Assembly (NCBI GenBank): GCA_934292955.1
Contig: CAKQXZ010000003.1
Span: 1 to 64,000 of the forward strand
Length of the DNA stretch: 64,000 nucleotides
Reading direction: 5' to 3'
Source: an uncultured Clostridia bacterium
GTDB lineage: Bacteria; Bacillota_A; Clostridia; Christensenellales; Borkfalkiaceae
The notes below the pieces were generated by a model, which saw nothing but the letters and a program-made list of their open reading frames with translations, was not told where the DNA came from and searched no databases. The first letter of the stretch is position 1. Each line of letters starts with the position of its first letter. Positions 7,481 to 16,471 of this stretch are shown in pieces. A program made the translations under genes and the position numbers.

Positions 7481-8494
7481 TTACGCATTAACTTCAGATT
7501 TCCGGCGAGTTTTTCGCGCTCTTTTCGGGCGGTCGAAAAAGCTGAATATCTTTTCGATAAGACCGCAGAAAGGTTTCAATATCGGCAGCATAACGACGCA
7601 CACCGCAAGATTAAAGAACGTGTGGAAATTGGCTATATTTCTGCCCGTGTCGGGGGTATTGAAAAAGGGAATCGCGCCGATAAATCTATCGGATAACAGC
7701 GGAAAAAAGAACAAGAGCGTGCCGAAAATATTGAACGCAAGATTAAAATACGCAGATTTTCTCGACTGCTCGCTCATATCTGCCGAAGCGATTATTACCG
7801 GCAGACAAGTACCTACGTTCGCCCCGAGAATCAGAAACGCCGCAGAATCGAAAGACACAAGTCCCACCGACGACAACACGATAATAATACTCGTAACAAC
7901 CGAACTACTCTGCAAAATCGCCGTGACAACAAGCCCGTTCAAAAATAAAACAACGGGGTTTTCAACAAGAAAAAGCGAAGTGAACCAGTAGTATTTTTTG
8001 AAGTTTGCAGCCGATTCGGTCATCATTCCCAGCCCCACGAACAAAAACCCGAACCCGAGCAACGCTCCGCCCGCCGATTTTACTTTTTTATTATTGAAAA
8101 GCGACAAAATCATGCCGATAAAAGCAATAACGCCGCCTATCGCAGACGGCTCGAAATCAAATACGGCAGACAGCGAAACTAATTGCCCCGTGATAGTCGT
8201 CCCTATATTGGTACCCATAACCACCGCCGCACAGGCAAAAAAGTCTATCACCCCTTTTTCTACAAGAGTGATAGCAATAACGTTTGTCGCCACGCTGCTT
8301 TGCAGAACGGAAGTAGAAATCATTCCCGCCAGCACACCGCCAAATCTGTTGGACGTCGCTTTTCGCACAAAATAATCGAGTTTTCCGCCGCACAACTCAC
8401 CCGTGTCCGCGCTTAGTTTTTTAAGACCGAACAAAAAGACGGTAATCGACCCTAACAGCAAAAAAATATCCGAAACTGTCGCCATATCAATCAT
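7481..8494 (-). CDS. Na/Pi cotransporter family protein
   Basis: 337-residue membrane protein of the NptA/PNaS type. The two inverted-repeat signature motifs with QSS are present: TSVLQSSVATN near residue 60 and TAILQSSSVVTS near residue 195, each followed by a conserved GxNxGT motif (VMGTNIGTTITG and ILGANVGTCLPV). About eight to nine membrane segments follow one another and the protein ends soon after a basic tail. The PhoU-like cytoplasmic domain that many bacterial family members carry (usual length ~540) is absent. Expected role: sodium-coupled phosphate uptake or export. Start at 8494 or 12 bases later (second ATG); no strong RBS decides. Confidence 0.88.
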   Translation of the reverse strand: MIDMATVSDIFLLLGSITVFLFGLKKLSADTGELCGGKLDYFVRKATSNRFGGVLAGMISTSVLQSSVATNVIAITLVEKGVIDFFACAAVVMGTNIGTTITGQLVSLSAVFDFEPSAIGGVIAFIGMILSLFNNKKVKSAGGALLGFGFLFVGLGMMTESAANFKKYYWFTSLFLVENPVVLFLNGLVVTAILQSSSVVTSIIIVLSSVGLVSFDSAAFLILGANVGTCLPVIIASADMSEQSRKSAYFNLAFNIFGTLLFFFPLLSDRFIGAIPFFNTPDTGRNIANFHTFFNLAVCVVMLPILKPFCGLIEKIFSFFDRPKRARKTRRKSEVNA

Positions 8495-8563
8495 TTATCC
8501 GAGTTTATTATATTAAACTACACACCCGCTTATCCCTATTATTTATGTCGTTCTTTTTCCCCA

Positions 8564-8788
8564 CCGTCATCCTGAGCTGCACCCGCTTTACGCCATTCAT
8601 TTTCAATAATTCGCCAACTTTCCGTCATCCTGAGACTTGCTCCTTGCCCTGCTTACGAAGGATCCAGGTGCTTGAGCCGCACGCCCCCAACGCCGAGCCC
8701 ACACTATCAATAATTACACCCCACCGCCAAACCTGCACATTCCGATAATCCGTCACCCCACAAAAACCCGCCTATAAATCGATTATCG
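8564..8788 (+). repeat. Spacer with motif B (partial and full) and motif A
   Basis: The gene-free stretch 8495-8886 holds a truncated motif B (CGTCATCCTGAGCTGC at 8565), a full copy at 8622-8682 and motif A at 8771-8788 preceded by AAAAACCCG. Nothing else coding or structural was recognised. Confidence 0.75.
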
Positions 8789-8886
8789 CGACTTTTCCCA
8801 AAAAAAACGCACAAAAAAAGCGAAGCACATGCACCCCGCACATGCCCGCCTTTATATTCGCCTTTACCCCCCCTTACACTAAAAAA

Positions 8887-10236
8887 TTACAACGTCGCAC
8901 CCGTATTGATATTCACCCAAGCCGTGCCGTTATGATAATACGCGTCGCAAAGAACCGAGCGCCCCGAATCGTTCCCGATAAACACGTTTTTTATTTTAAC
9001 TTCCACTTCGTTTTTCCCGCTCATAATTTTAATCGGCTTTCCGCACCCGCTCTCATACAACAACACGTTGCCATGCGGCAGAGCAAAATCAACGGTAAAT
9101 TTTGCGATCGTTTTTTGTACGGATTCGGTAGTACTGCCGCCCACTCTGTAAAAAGCGTTGGCATACCACACGTTTTCATAGTCGTTATAGTTAGGAAACT
9201 GTTTGCCCACAAGTTCGCACGTTTCGGTTTCAAAATCGAAACAATAAACTTCCTGCGGATAATACATTGCGCCGAAAAGATAGAGTTTCGACCCCACCAG
9301 AAGATTTTTCAACTGATATCGCGAATTTGGAAGCGCGTCGTTAAGCGACGTCCAGGTTTTCGCTTCGAAGTCATATTTCATAATGACTTTCACCGTATCG
9401 TAGGAACTCGACTGTCTTTGTCCGCCTACAACGTAAAGATGATCGCCGTACACCGCAACCGAAGCGTAACGATAGTTCTGCCCCGAAATCCACCCCATCG
9501 ATGTTACGCTGTTCGAAATGGTATTGTAACAGTACAGATACATGTCACCCTTTCCTGCTTTATATGCCGAATCTTTACCCGCAATATAAATGCAATCGTT
9601 ATAAACGGCGCAACCCATATACACGCTCGCCCCGCACGCCCAATCGAGTTTTTCGGTGAGCGTATCGGTCTGCGGGTCGTACATGAGTATTTTTGCCGCA
9701 GGCGCGCAGAAAATATATATTTTATCGCCCACCGTAACCGCCTTAGAGTCTTTCATCGAATACCCGAACGCCTTCGTAATTGTCGTAACGGTATTATCGG
9801 ATAAATCGACCACACAAATATTGTTTTCGTAGTCGTCCAGACTCCCGAAAATATATATTTTGCTCCCGAGCGCAGTTACGGGGCACATTTTGACTTTTAT
9901 CGGCAGAACGATCGGCAAATCAACATATTGAAGCAACTGATTTTCCGCATCGGACGAAAAAGAAATTTTCTCGGGTTCGGCGCAGCAAAGCACAAGTTTG
10001 CCTATGTCTTCGTCCAAAGGCGTTCCGTCGGGTCTGCAAACTATGTCAAGATTGCTCGACTGAATATCCACCGTAACCGAAGAAAGCCCCGCGTAGCCGC
10101 TGTCCGCAGTATATCGCGCGCCGTTCTCGGTCGCCGTTTTGTCCTGCAGATTAAGTCTTAAAGTTATGTCTTCGTTGCAGGTCTTGCCCGCCGTTTTAAG
10201 TTTTATTCCCCCGCTTCGCGTTATCGTCTTATTCAT
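8887..10236 (-). CDS. Kelch-like repeat protein with phage-tail-type N-terminus
   Basis: 449 residues. The first ~60 residues (TENGARYTADSGYAGLSSVTVDI) match a motif common at the start of Firmicutes phage tail and structural proteins. Residues ~110-390 contain about five repeats of ~50 residues with the kelch pattern (for example KIYIFGSLDDYENNICVVDL, YIAGKDSAYKAGKGDMYLYC, HLYVVGGQRQSSSYDTV, KLYLFGAMYYPQEVYCFDF), predicting a beta-propeller. RBS GGTGAGATT precedes ATG 10236; the gene starts 14 bases after the stop of the upstream tail-fibre-like gene, so they form an operon. Probable receptor- or carbohydrate-binding role; no other phage morphogenesis gene is in the window. Confidence 0.7.
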   Translation of the reverse strand: MNKTITRSGGIKLKTAGKTCNEDITLRLNLQDKTATENGARYTADSGYAGLSSVTVDIQSSNLDIVCRPDGTPLDEDIGKLVLCCAEPEKISFSSDAENQLLQYVDLPIVLPIKVKMCPVTALGSKIYIFGSLDDYENNICVVDLSDNTVTTITKAFGYSMKDSKAVTVGDKIYIFCAPAAKILMYDPQTDTLTEKLDWACGASVYMGCAVYNDCIYIAGKDSAYKAGKGDMYLYCYNTISNSVTSMGWISGQNYRYASVAVYGDHLYVVGGQRQSSSYDTVKVIMKYDFEAKTWTSLNDALPNSRYQLKNLLVGSKLYLFGAMYYPQEVYCFDFETETCELVGKQFPNYNDYENVWYANAFYRVGGSTTESVQKTIAKFTVDFALPHGNVLLYESGCGKPIKIMSGKNEVEVKIKNVFIGNDSGRSVLCDAYYHNGTAWVNINTGATL

Positions 10237-10250
10237 AATCTCACCCGCCT

Positions 10251-11519
10251 TTATTCTGAATCCGCCATAGTAACGTATTGTTCGTTCTCCGCAATAAACG
10301 CCAACGCGGAAATCGGCGTTTCAAGCCCCGAAATATACATTTTTTTCGACTCGGAATCCACTATATAATGCGCTCCGTCAACCTTAACGTGAGCGAACCC
10401 TTTTGTGTTGAACGCCGTGTCGCACCAGGATATCCAGTCGGTCTCGGGTTCCGCGTAATATTTGAACCCGTTTATATGGAAAGAAATATAATCGGTCGTG
10501 CTTCCGTCGTAAACGTCCGGCAAAACAACAGCCCATTCACCGTCGTCGCTCACTTTCAGAATTTTGCCCGCGTCAGCCGCCGCAACGTCGGGCAGTCCCG
10601 TTCCGCCGCTCCCGCTTGCAGTCGTTACAAAAAAGTATCCTATCTGCAACTCGCCGTTTTCCCCGCAACTTTCGGTTATCGCTTTTACGGTAGTAAAAAC
10701 GTAAGGCTTTTGCGTAGAAGATATGCGCGTAACATAAAAATCGGGCACGCCGCTCTGACGTATCCTTATACAATCGCCCGCCTTGAACTTGGTCGCCGCA
10801 AACCCGTTCAGCATAGCGACCATCGTTTCCGCCGTCTGATAAACCACGGTGACCGTTCCCTTTTCCGCCACGGTTTTTACATTGTTTATCAGCGCGCGAA
10901 TATCGGCATGCGCCGTCGTCGATCCGTCATGAGTTGCGATAGTGTTGTCGATATCGGTCTGAACCACATATCCCGCGTCGTTTATAAGCAGACTTATATC
11001 CGAACCGTCCGCAAGCGCGCCGACGTCCGCCGCGGTGAGCGTAACGTTGCCTTTCTTTTCGTTCACCGAACTTACAAGCCCCGCTTCGGTAAGTTCTTCA
11101 AATCGCGCAAGTTTACTGTAAATATCGCTTGCATACGAAGAACCGCTTCCGTCCGACGCAATCAGATCGTCGGGAATGGATTCGCCTATATAAACGTAAA
11201 ACATCTGCGTGTTGAATATAAGCGTACCGTCGTCGCGTTCGAACGAAATCTGACAGGCAAGCCTTCCGCTGACCGCCGTCGCTTCTTTGCCGAGTTTCCA
11301 TTCAATAACCAGTTTATCGTCGTTTTCCGTTGCGGTAAGAAGTTTCTTTCTGCAATCGCCGAGAATATTTCTTGTTTTAACGTAAACAGGCACGCCGACA
11401 AGCGAAACGCCGTTATACGTTTTTGCAATCGAAAAGGTCAACGCGTCGGCATTCTTATCCCCGCAAAAGAATCTTGCCTTTTTCACGTCGACCTTTTTAT
11501 CTGTTATTTCGGTTGTCAT
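10251..11519 (-). CDS. Phage baseplate/tail-fibre-like protein
   Basis: 422 residues. The N-terminal ~130 residues (RFFCGDKNADALTFSIAKTYNGVSLVG ...) resemble the BppU-type N-terminal domain of Firmicutes phage upper-baseplate proteins. After it comes the tail-fibre signature VNEKKGNVTLTAADVGAL near residues 165-185 and THDGSTTAHADIR near 205-218, both typical of fibre shafts. RBS AAAGGAGAAAAA precedes ATG 11519. It is followed at 14 bases by the kelch-like gene. There are no capsid, portal, terminase, holin or integrase genes nearby, so this is either a prophage remnant, a tailocin component stranded from its cluster, or a domesticated binding protein. Confidence 0.7.
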   Translation of the reverse strand: MTTEITDKKVDVKKARFFCGDKNADALTFSIAKTYNGVSLVGVPVYVKTRNILGDCRKKLLTATENDDKLVIEWKLGKEATAVSGRLACQISFERDDGTLIFNTQMFYVYIGESIPDDLIASDGSGSSYASDIYSKLARFEELTEAGLVSSVNEKKGNVTLTAADVGALADGSDISLLINDAGYVVQTDIDNTIATHDGSTTAHADIRALINNVKTVAEKGTVTVVYQTAETMVAMLNGFAATKFKAGDCIRIRQSGVPDFYVTRISSTQKPYVFTTVKAITESCGENGELQIGYFFVTTASGSGGTGLPDVAAADAGKILKVSDDGEWAVVLPDVYDGSTTDYISFHINGFKYYAEPETDWISWCDTAFNTKGFAHVKVDGAHYIVDSESKKMYISGLETPISALAFIAENEQYVTMADSE

Positions 11520-11653
11520 TTTTTCTCCTTTGCAAAGCGCAAAACCCCGCGCTTCACCGTCCGACCTTTCTCGCCTACGGTTATACCTCCGCGTAAACCA
11601 AAAATCAATACACTACCGCCACTTTTTGCATTTTTTCCGCCCACAAAACAAAC

Positions 11654-11697
11654 AAAAACCCGCCTATAAGTCGATTATCGCCACATAGTCGGGTTTT
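11654..11697. terminator. Terminator whose loop is motif A
   Basis: AAAAACCCG and CGGGTTTT arms enclose GCCTATAAGTCGATTATCG plus CCACATAGT. The arms support termination in both directions. Confidence 0.7.
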
Positions 11698-11718
11698 GTA
11701 GTATTTCTTTATTTCTCT

Positions 11719-11781
11719 CCCGTCATCCTGAGACGAACCCGCTTGCCCTACCTACGAAGGATCCAGGCACTCATGCCGCAC
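11719..11781 (+). repeat. Motif B repeat
   Basis: GTCATCCTGAGAC, a variable middle, CGAAGGATCC and GCCGCAC. Confidence 0.85.
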
Positions 11782-11849
11782 GTTTTTAATAATTCGTTTT
11801 TCCCACCCAAGTATATATTTTTTATGCTTGAAGCTAAAGCTTTTTTGGC

Positions 11850-11876
11850 AACACCGGCATAGCCGGTGGGTTTTTT
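11850..11876 (+). terminator. Hairpin ACACCGGC-ATA-GCCGGTG with T run
   Basis: CACCGGC and GCCGGTG pair around ATA, followed by GGTTTTTT on the plus strand. It lies downstream of the AT-rich island and upstream of the tail-like genes. Confidence 0.5.
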
Positions 11877-11886
11877 CTGATAGATT

Positions 11887-11918
11887 AAAAAGAGTTCGCG
11901 TTTGCCGAACTCTTTTTT
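11887..11918. terminator. Strong bidirectional terminator
   Basis: AAAAAGAGTTCG and CGAACTCTTTTTT form a 12-bp stem around a 7-base loop. On the minus strand it would end transcription of the island genes that run from 15145 to 11935. Confidence 0.85.
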
Positions 11919-11934
11919 GCATTTTTGGGGTGTT

Positions 11935-12735
11935 CTATTTGAATTTCCATTCATAATCGCAGACACTCTGCTTTGACGGTTCTGTTCCGCGAAGAGAATA
12001 ATGCCGAGTGCCGTTTGTAAGGCTACGCAGATAGTTATCTACAATAGAAAATGAGTCTGAATTTTCATTAAAAAATTGAGAATCGAGTTTTACTTCAACG
12101 AAATTTTTGCCGCTTTTTATTTTCTCCGCGACTATCTTTAGTAATTTTTGTTTATTTGTTGCTATAAGGTCATTTTTAACAAAAAAATTATTGTTTTTCG
12201 TAGTACATGCAGGATATCCTTGTTCAACAATGTGCTTTATAGACATATTGTTATCGGTAAGATTAAAATAATCGTGGCGGGGAATATTTCTGTCGGATGA
12301 AATTATATCCCATGTTAAATCGACGTAATATGGTTTACCGTCGATTTTTACCATATCCCAAGCGTGAAGAATATATGAATTTTCATTATCGGCTAAAGCG
12401 TCGGTTACTTCACCTTTAATGACCAAAGCATTTTATGTTCAAAGCGTTAAGCAAAAATTTGAATGTTTTAGCAATCCCTTCGCAAGCGGCTGTTTTATAA
12501 GATAGAACCCCTAAAATCGTATTGCTTCGAGTGCGAAACTTTAATAAATTGTTTCTTGCAACGTCATCATACAAGACCTTTTGCGCTAAAATATCGTGCA
12601 GACTCAATTCTTTTTCGAATTTCGTTTTACCCGTAACTCGTAACTTTAGATAATATTTTATTACATACTTCCTTTACTTTTTCAGTTAAAATTGCCGTGT
12701 CGGCTTTATTGTAAATATACTCTAATATTATTGTC
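11935..12735 (-). pseudogene. Transglutaminase-like protein, frameshifted remnant
   Basis: Three adjacent minus-strand reading frames together rebuild one transglutaminase-like domain. The upstream piece (about 12735-12645) reads LEYIYNKADTAILTEKVKEV. The middle piece, in a second frame to 12419, reads KFEKELSLHDILAQKVLYDD and contains AACEGIAKTF with the nucleophile Cys. The last piece (12426-11935) has ILHAWDMVKIDG with the His and YVDLTWD with the Asp. Joins are a one-base shift near 12640 (GGGTAAAACG) and one extra base near 12420 (TGCTTTGGTC). The N-terminus is cut by a stop near 12737, directly behind the next gene. The catalytic triad survives, so the damage is recent or one shift may be a sequencing error. 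Confidence 0.75.
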
Positions 12736-12768
12736 TAACTAAATAATCCCATTCGTTATGGCAAGCGT

Positions 12769-14187
12769 TTATTTTTTTTGCAAGTCGTTAATTTTATCCG
12801 CATATTTTTTTGCATCATATTGTTCAAGCATTTTTTTATAATTTTCAATTACTAACGAATCGATATCTCTCGCCTTGTTATCTATAGCAAGTTCATACCA
12901 TTTTGCGGCTTCCTTAAAATCTCTTTCTTGATGCATATCGTCAAATTGATTATTGTAAAATTCTGCAATTTTACACTGAGTTCTGTAATCGCCATTCTTG
13001 CCGTATTTTATAAAACTCGACCAGTAATTTGTAAGGTCGTGATTTTTATAATAATCAAGAATTAACCCTATCATTTCGGAGTTGCCCTCATCGGCATATT
13101 TCTTTATTGTTGGCAGTTCGGTTTTAGAGAAATCTACGCCGAATCGTCTTGCGTTTTCAGACTCCTTTTCCCAAAATTCAAAAGTGCTGATTATATCTCT
13201 ATAGTATCCTGCGAGTTCGTCGATTGAAATATCTTCTCGCAAGTACTTTTTTCTATCTCTTAAAATAATGCATGCTTTTTTTGCGAATGATATAGCGATT
13301 TCGTCTTCTATCTTTGCATATTTTTCTAGAGTAGGCTTACCGCCATTGAATGAATCAAAACGTTCGTTCATACACGTTCTGTCGAACCAAGAATCTTCAG
13401 CATCATAGTAAGCATCAAACAAAGGATCTTCGTCTAAATAGGTTTTAACTAACGCGTTAAATGCAGGTTTATATTTTTCTTTCAAAGATTCTTGCAGTAA
13501 ATACTCAATCAAAATATTTATATTTTTTGTTTTGTAATTTACCAAAGTGCAGATTGCTTTAACTGCATCGGCAATATCCGCCCAACGTGGTTTTTTGTTT
13601 GATAAAAGCCAGCAATCATATAAGTAGGTAAAATCTTTACAATATACAGGGCCTTTGTCCGTATACTCAAAATCCGGATCTCTTATAAACAAATCATACC
13701 TATGAAGTTGTTTCGCCAATTCATAATAAACGAACCCTTTATGTCCTTTAAGATTTTTCAAAATATAAGAGCAATAAACTATGTATTGATCAATGTTGCA
13801 TTCGCATAATTCATCTAAAGTATCATCGTGTTCAATCGCATTGATAATTTCTTCGTCTGTTGCGGACGGCTTTTCAGATAATAAAGGAATCGTTTCTTCC
13901 TGAGTAAAAGCATTTATCCATAATTGCAGGCATTTTTCAACCGTCGAACCGGACATACAATAGTCGTTTTCGAGTTTTTTAAGCCATCTGTCGGTTGCTA
14001 TTTTATCTATATTTACTGAATTTTGGATTTCCCTTACTATTCCGGAATTTGATATAATCAAAATAGCGTTTATTATACCTTTTGATACTTCTGGATATGT
14101 ATCGAGGAGTATGGCCTTTAATTTTGCCCCGGTGCTTACACAATCGGGGAATTGTTCTATTATTTGTTTTAGGTTAATATTATCCAT
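12769..14187 (-). CDS. Helical protein with C-terminal Sel1/TPR-like repeats
   Basis: 472 residues, not assigned to a characterised protein. Residues ~1-95 (ILLDTYPEVSKGIINAILII ... LEDDYCMSGSTVEKCLQLW type pattern) resemble a helical N-terminal domain found on many uncharacterised Firmicutes proteins, with a D-xYP motif and an SGS helix cap. The middle is helical with aromatic-rich segments. Residues ~375-450 contain Sel1-type units (AKWYELAIDNKARDIDSL; CKIAEFYNNQFDDMHQERDF). No membrane segment or signal. The gene lies 25 bases after the FRG-domain gene in the same direction and is clearly more AT-rich than its surroundings, suggesting co-transfer. A scaffold or sensor role is inference from the repeats. 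Confidence 0.65.
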   Translation of the reverse strand: MDNINLKQIIEQFPDCVSTGAKLKAILLDTYPEVSKGIINAILIISNSGIVREIQNSVNIDKIATDRWLKKLENDYCMSGSTVEKCLQLWINAFTQEETIPLLSEKPSATDEEIINAIEHDDTLDELCECNIDQYIVYCSYILKNLKGHKGFVYYELAKQLHRYDLFIRDPDFEYTDKGPVYCKDFTYLYDCWLLSNKKPRWADIADAVKAICTLVNYKTKNINILIEYLLQESLKEKYKPAFNALVKTYLDEDPLFDAYYDAEDSWFDRTCMNERFDSFNGGKPTLEKYAKIEDEIAISFAKKACIILRDRKKYLREDISIDELAGYYRDIISTFEFWEKESENARRFGVDFSKTELPTIKKYADEGNSEMIGLILDYYKNHDLTNYWSSFIKYGKNGDYRTQCKIAEFYNNQFDDMHQERDFKEAAKWYELAIDNKARDIDSLVIENYKKMLEQYDAKKYADKINDLQKK

Positions 14188-14212
14188 TTTTTATTGTTTT
14201 TTACTTTTATCA

Positions 14213-15145
14213 CTAAATTTCAGTTAAAGATTTAGAATTGATAAACCTGCAAATGTTTTCCAAGTCAGGGAATAATTTGGGAGTGTTAATATTTAAGTCA
14301 TTTAACAAACTTCGAAAACAACTTTTAACATCTTGCGGTATAACATAAATACGATCTATATTATTGGATATTTCATTGATTAAATTTTCTTTGATTTGCT
14401 CAACCGTTGATATGCAAGTATCAGATGTTGGAAAACGGCAAAGTTGAAAAATACCTTCTTGCGCTATTATTCGTGGGTTTGCATTATTCGTTTCTAGAAA
14501 ACAAATTTTATTTTTCTGCCTGGCATTTTTATAAAAATTCTCACATTTTACATCGTTTTTAGGAAAATCGCAACAACTCGGGAACTCAAAATTAGTGTCA
14601 ATCCATCTTAAATTCTTTCTTATTTGCCACATTCTTTTATTTGTAAACTCGTCTAATTGAGATGTGGTTTCTGAAAAATATAAAAATTCGTTTATTGTAT
14701 ATTCCTTTCTCGCAGATAAAATATAAGAATCAACATTGTTTTCTTCATTATTAACCGCAAAAAATAATGCAATTAACGGATTGTATGTCCAATCAACGAG
14801 TCTCGTTTTTAATCCAAAATGTTGTGCGCTGGCAAGCCAGTCGGCTAAACTTTCATAATAAGGTAAATACTGTATCGAATATCGATTATATTCAGAATAT
14901 AATTTATCTTCATATTCTATTAGATTTTTGTAATTTTTTATTTTGCCGGAAGTATCCCTAAACACCGTTGGGAATAATTGTCTATCATATGTAAGTCCGC
15001 GGAAAACCGTACGATTATCAAATTTGCCCGAAATTCTTTCCGATAATAACTGTTGTATTTTGTCTTTTGTTAATACCGTAACACTTTCTTTTTCTGTTAA
15101 GAATGATTTGATTATATCTTGTTTTTTATCTTGTTCATTGTTCAT
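14213..15145 (-). CDS. FRG-domain protein
   Basis: 310 residues. The FRG domain is recognisable by VFRGLTYDRQLFPTVFRD near residues 42-60 and by the core QHFGLKTRLVDWTYNPLIALFFAV near 107-130. An Arg in the first motif and the TRLVDWT core are the conserved elements. RBS GGGAGAAAATGAT precedes ATG 15145. Family knowledge: FRG domains are often found in phage-defence and polymorphic-toxin neighbourhoods but their reaction is not established. Here the gene leads a two-gene unit with the Sel1-like protein in an AT-rich island. I infer a stand-alone accessory or defence module; no toxin or nuclease partner is visible. Confidence 0.8.
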   Translation of the reverse strand: MNNEQDKKQDIIKSFLTEKESVTVLTKDKIQQLLSERISGKFDNRTVFRGLTYDRQLFPTVFRDTSGKIKNYKNLIEYEDKLYSEYNRYSIQYLPYYESLADWLASAQHFGLKTRLVDWTYNPLIALFFAVNNEENNVDSYILSARKEYTINEFLYFSETTSQLDEFTNKRMWQIRKNLRWIDTNFEFPSCCDFPKNDVKCENFYKNARQKNKICFLETNNANPRIIAQEGIFQLCRFPTSDTCISTVEQIKENLINEISNNIDRIYVIPQDVKSCFRSLLNDLNINTPKLFPDLENICRFINSKSLTEI

Positions 15146-15226
15146 ATCATTTTCTCCCTTTGTATTTTTATTAAAAAATTATCCCTATCAACAATTATTA
15201 AATTCTTCTTAAAATCAATCCGAATA

Positions 15227-15772
15227 TTAAAGACTGTACCTATCGAACGTTTCGCCGGTAAGGACGTCTTTGAACAGGAAAATGCCGTCTTCAAAAAGTA
15301 TATACCCGTGCCGACTGCCGTTTTTAGGAATGGAAACCGAACCGGGATTGATAAAGATTATTCCGTTTTTAACGTCGGCGTCCTGAACGTGGAAATGCCC
15401 GTAAACCATAACGTCGCCTTCTTTAAGCATAGGTGGATTGGTTTTATCGAACAGATGCCCGTGCGTGAAGAAAATGCGCCTGTTGCCGTACGACATAAGC
15501 GCGTAATCAGCCATAATCGGAAATTCCAGCACCATCTGATCGACTTCGGCGTCGCAATTCCCGCGCACGCAGGTAATCATATCTTTTTTGGCGTTAAGCA
15601 TTTCCGCCACCGCCATCGGCTGATATTCCCCGGGCAAAGCGTTGCGCGGACCGTGATACAAAATATCGCCGAGCAGAAAAATCGCGTCGGCCTTTTCTTC
15701 GTTCACTCTTTCAAGCAGTTTTTCGCAATATTGTTCAGATCCGTGTATATCCGAAGCAATTATCCATTTCAT
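15227..15772 (-). CDS. yfcE: YfcE-type metallophosphoesterase
   Basis: 181 residues starting at ATG 15772 (MKWIIASDIHGS), chosen because AAAAGGTGATAAT precedes it. Upstream in-frame codons to 15919 are not supported by an RBS. Calcineurin-like motifs are all present: DIHG (residues 8-11), GDILYHGPRN (~36-45), GNCDAEVD (~72-79), THGH (~103-106) and GHFH (~124-127), with NPGSVSIPKNG near the end. The family hydrolyses phosphodiesters using two metal ions; the physiological substrate is not settled. It follows the AT-rich island but has the composition of the host chromosome. Confidence 0.92.
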   Translation of the reverse strand: MKWIIASDIHGSEQYCEKLLERVNEEKADAIFLLGDILYHGPRNALPGEYQPMAVAEMLNAKKDMITCVRGNCDAEVDQMVLEFPIMADYALMSYGNRRIFFTHGHLFDKTNPPMLKEGDVMVYGHFHVQDADVKNGIIFINPGSVSIPKNGSRHGYILFEDGIFLFKDVLTGETFDRYSL

Positions 15773-15949
15773 ATTATCACCTTTTACGCACGCCGAGCCA
15801 TGCGCCGCATCATAAGCAGCCAAGCCGCATGTAATCATATCTTGCCGCACGCCAAGCCGCGTACCATATAACAATCTTTTGCAAACGCCGCGTGCCGCAA
15901 ACGCATAAATGCCGGGCACGACTTACCCGCAAAACAGTTCAAAAAGCCT

Positions 15950-16110
15950 TAATAATCGACCTATAGCCCGACTTTTGCCGCCATGCCGTCGCATTGCCAT
16001 AGCAGTCGCAACACCGCGCCGTATCAGCCGCAACCACCGCACTTACGCACCGCCGCGCCGTCGCAATCACAGTCACACCCACAGCAACCACCACCGCCGC
16101 GCCCGCATTA
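15950..16110. repeat. Motif A copy plus low-complexity GCC/ACC-rich spacer
   Basis: Motif A (reverse) at 15950-15968 with AAAAAGCC before and CCCGACTTTT after. It is followed by about 135 bases of irregular GCCGTCGCA/ACCACCGC-type sequence with no consistent period. The stretch 15773-16117 holds no convincing gene: a minus-strand frame through it encodes an Ala/Val-rich 62-mer that looks like a by-product of the composition. Confidence 0.6.
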
Positions 16111-16117
16111 ACGCAAA

Positions 16118-16471
16118 TCAGACGCAATCGTCCGTTGCAATCAGATTTATATCTTCGGTAATATTTTTAACTATAACGTCTTTTTCTTTAACGCCGTCGT
16201 CTGCAACGCAAGAGTTAATTTTTTTCATAACGTCGAAAATCTCGCTCTTTTTAACGGGCTTATCGGTTTTAACAGGCACCACTTTCCCGCCTTTAGTGCG
16301 AACGGTGGTAGTTATAACTCTGCGCGGGCAAACGACTTCGTTTCTTGCATACATATTGCCGCGCGTGCAACCGTTTCCCGTAACCGAAAGAACGTTTTCG
16401 CCGTCGAGTTCAACCGAAATATCGCATCCGACGGGGCATTCGATACACGTCAGTTTTCTGATTTCACTCAT
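16118..16471 (-). CDS. DUF1667 iron-sulfur-type small protein
   Basis: 117 residues from ATG 16471. The N-terminus has four cysteines in the DUF1667 arrangement (CIECPVGCDISVEL, then NGCTRG and VVCPRRV), suitable for an Fe-S cluster or zinc. The start overlaps the stop of the FAD oxidoreductase by 8 bases, so translation is coupled. In Clostridia this protein regularly accompanies a GlpA-like dehydrogenase and a small FAD oxidoreductase, and is thought to be the third subunit of that anaerobic complex. The sequence supports the family; the electron-transfer role is family-based inference. Confidence 0.9.
   Translation of the reverse strand: MSEIRKLTCIECPVGCDISVELDGENVLSVTGNGCTRGNMYARNEVVCPRRVITTTVRTKGGKVVPVKTDKPVKKSEIFDVMKKINSCVADDGVKEKDVIVKNITEDINLIATDDCV

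Noticed and set aside
15939..16127. 62-codon Ala/Val-rich minus-strand frame after DUF1667
   Set aside because: Follows from GC-rich low-complexity sequence; overlaps the DUF1667 stop, no RBS, ends in motif A.
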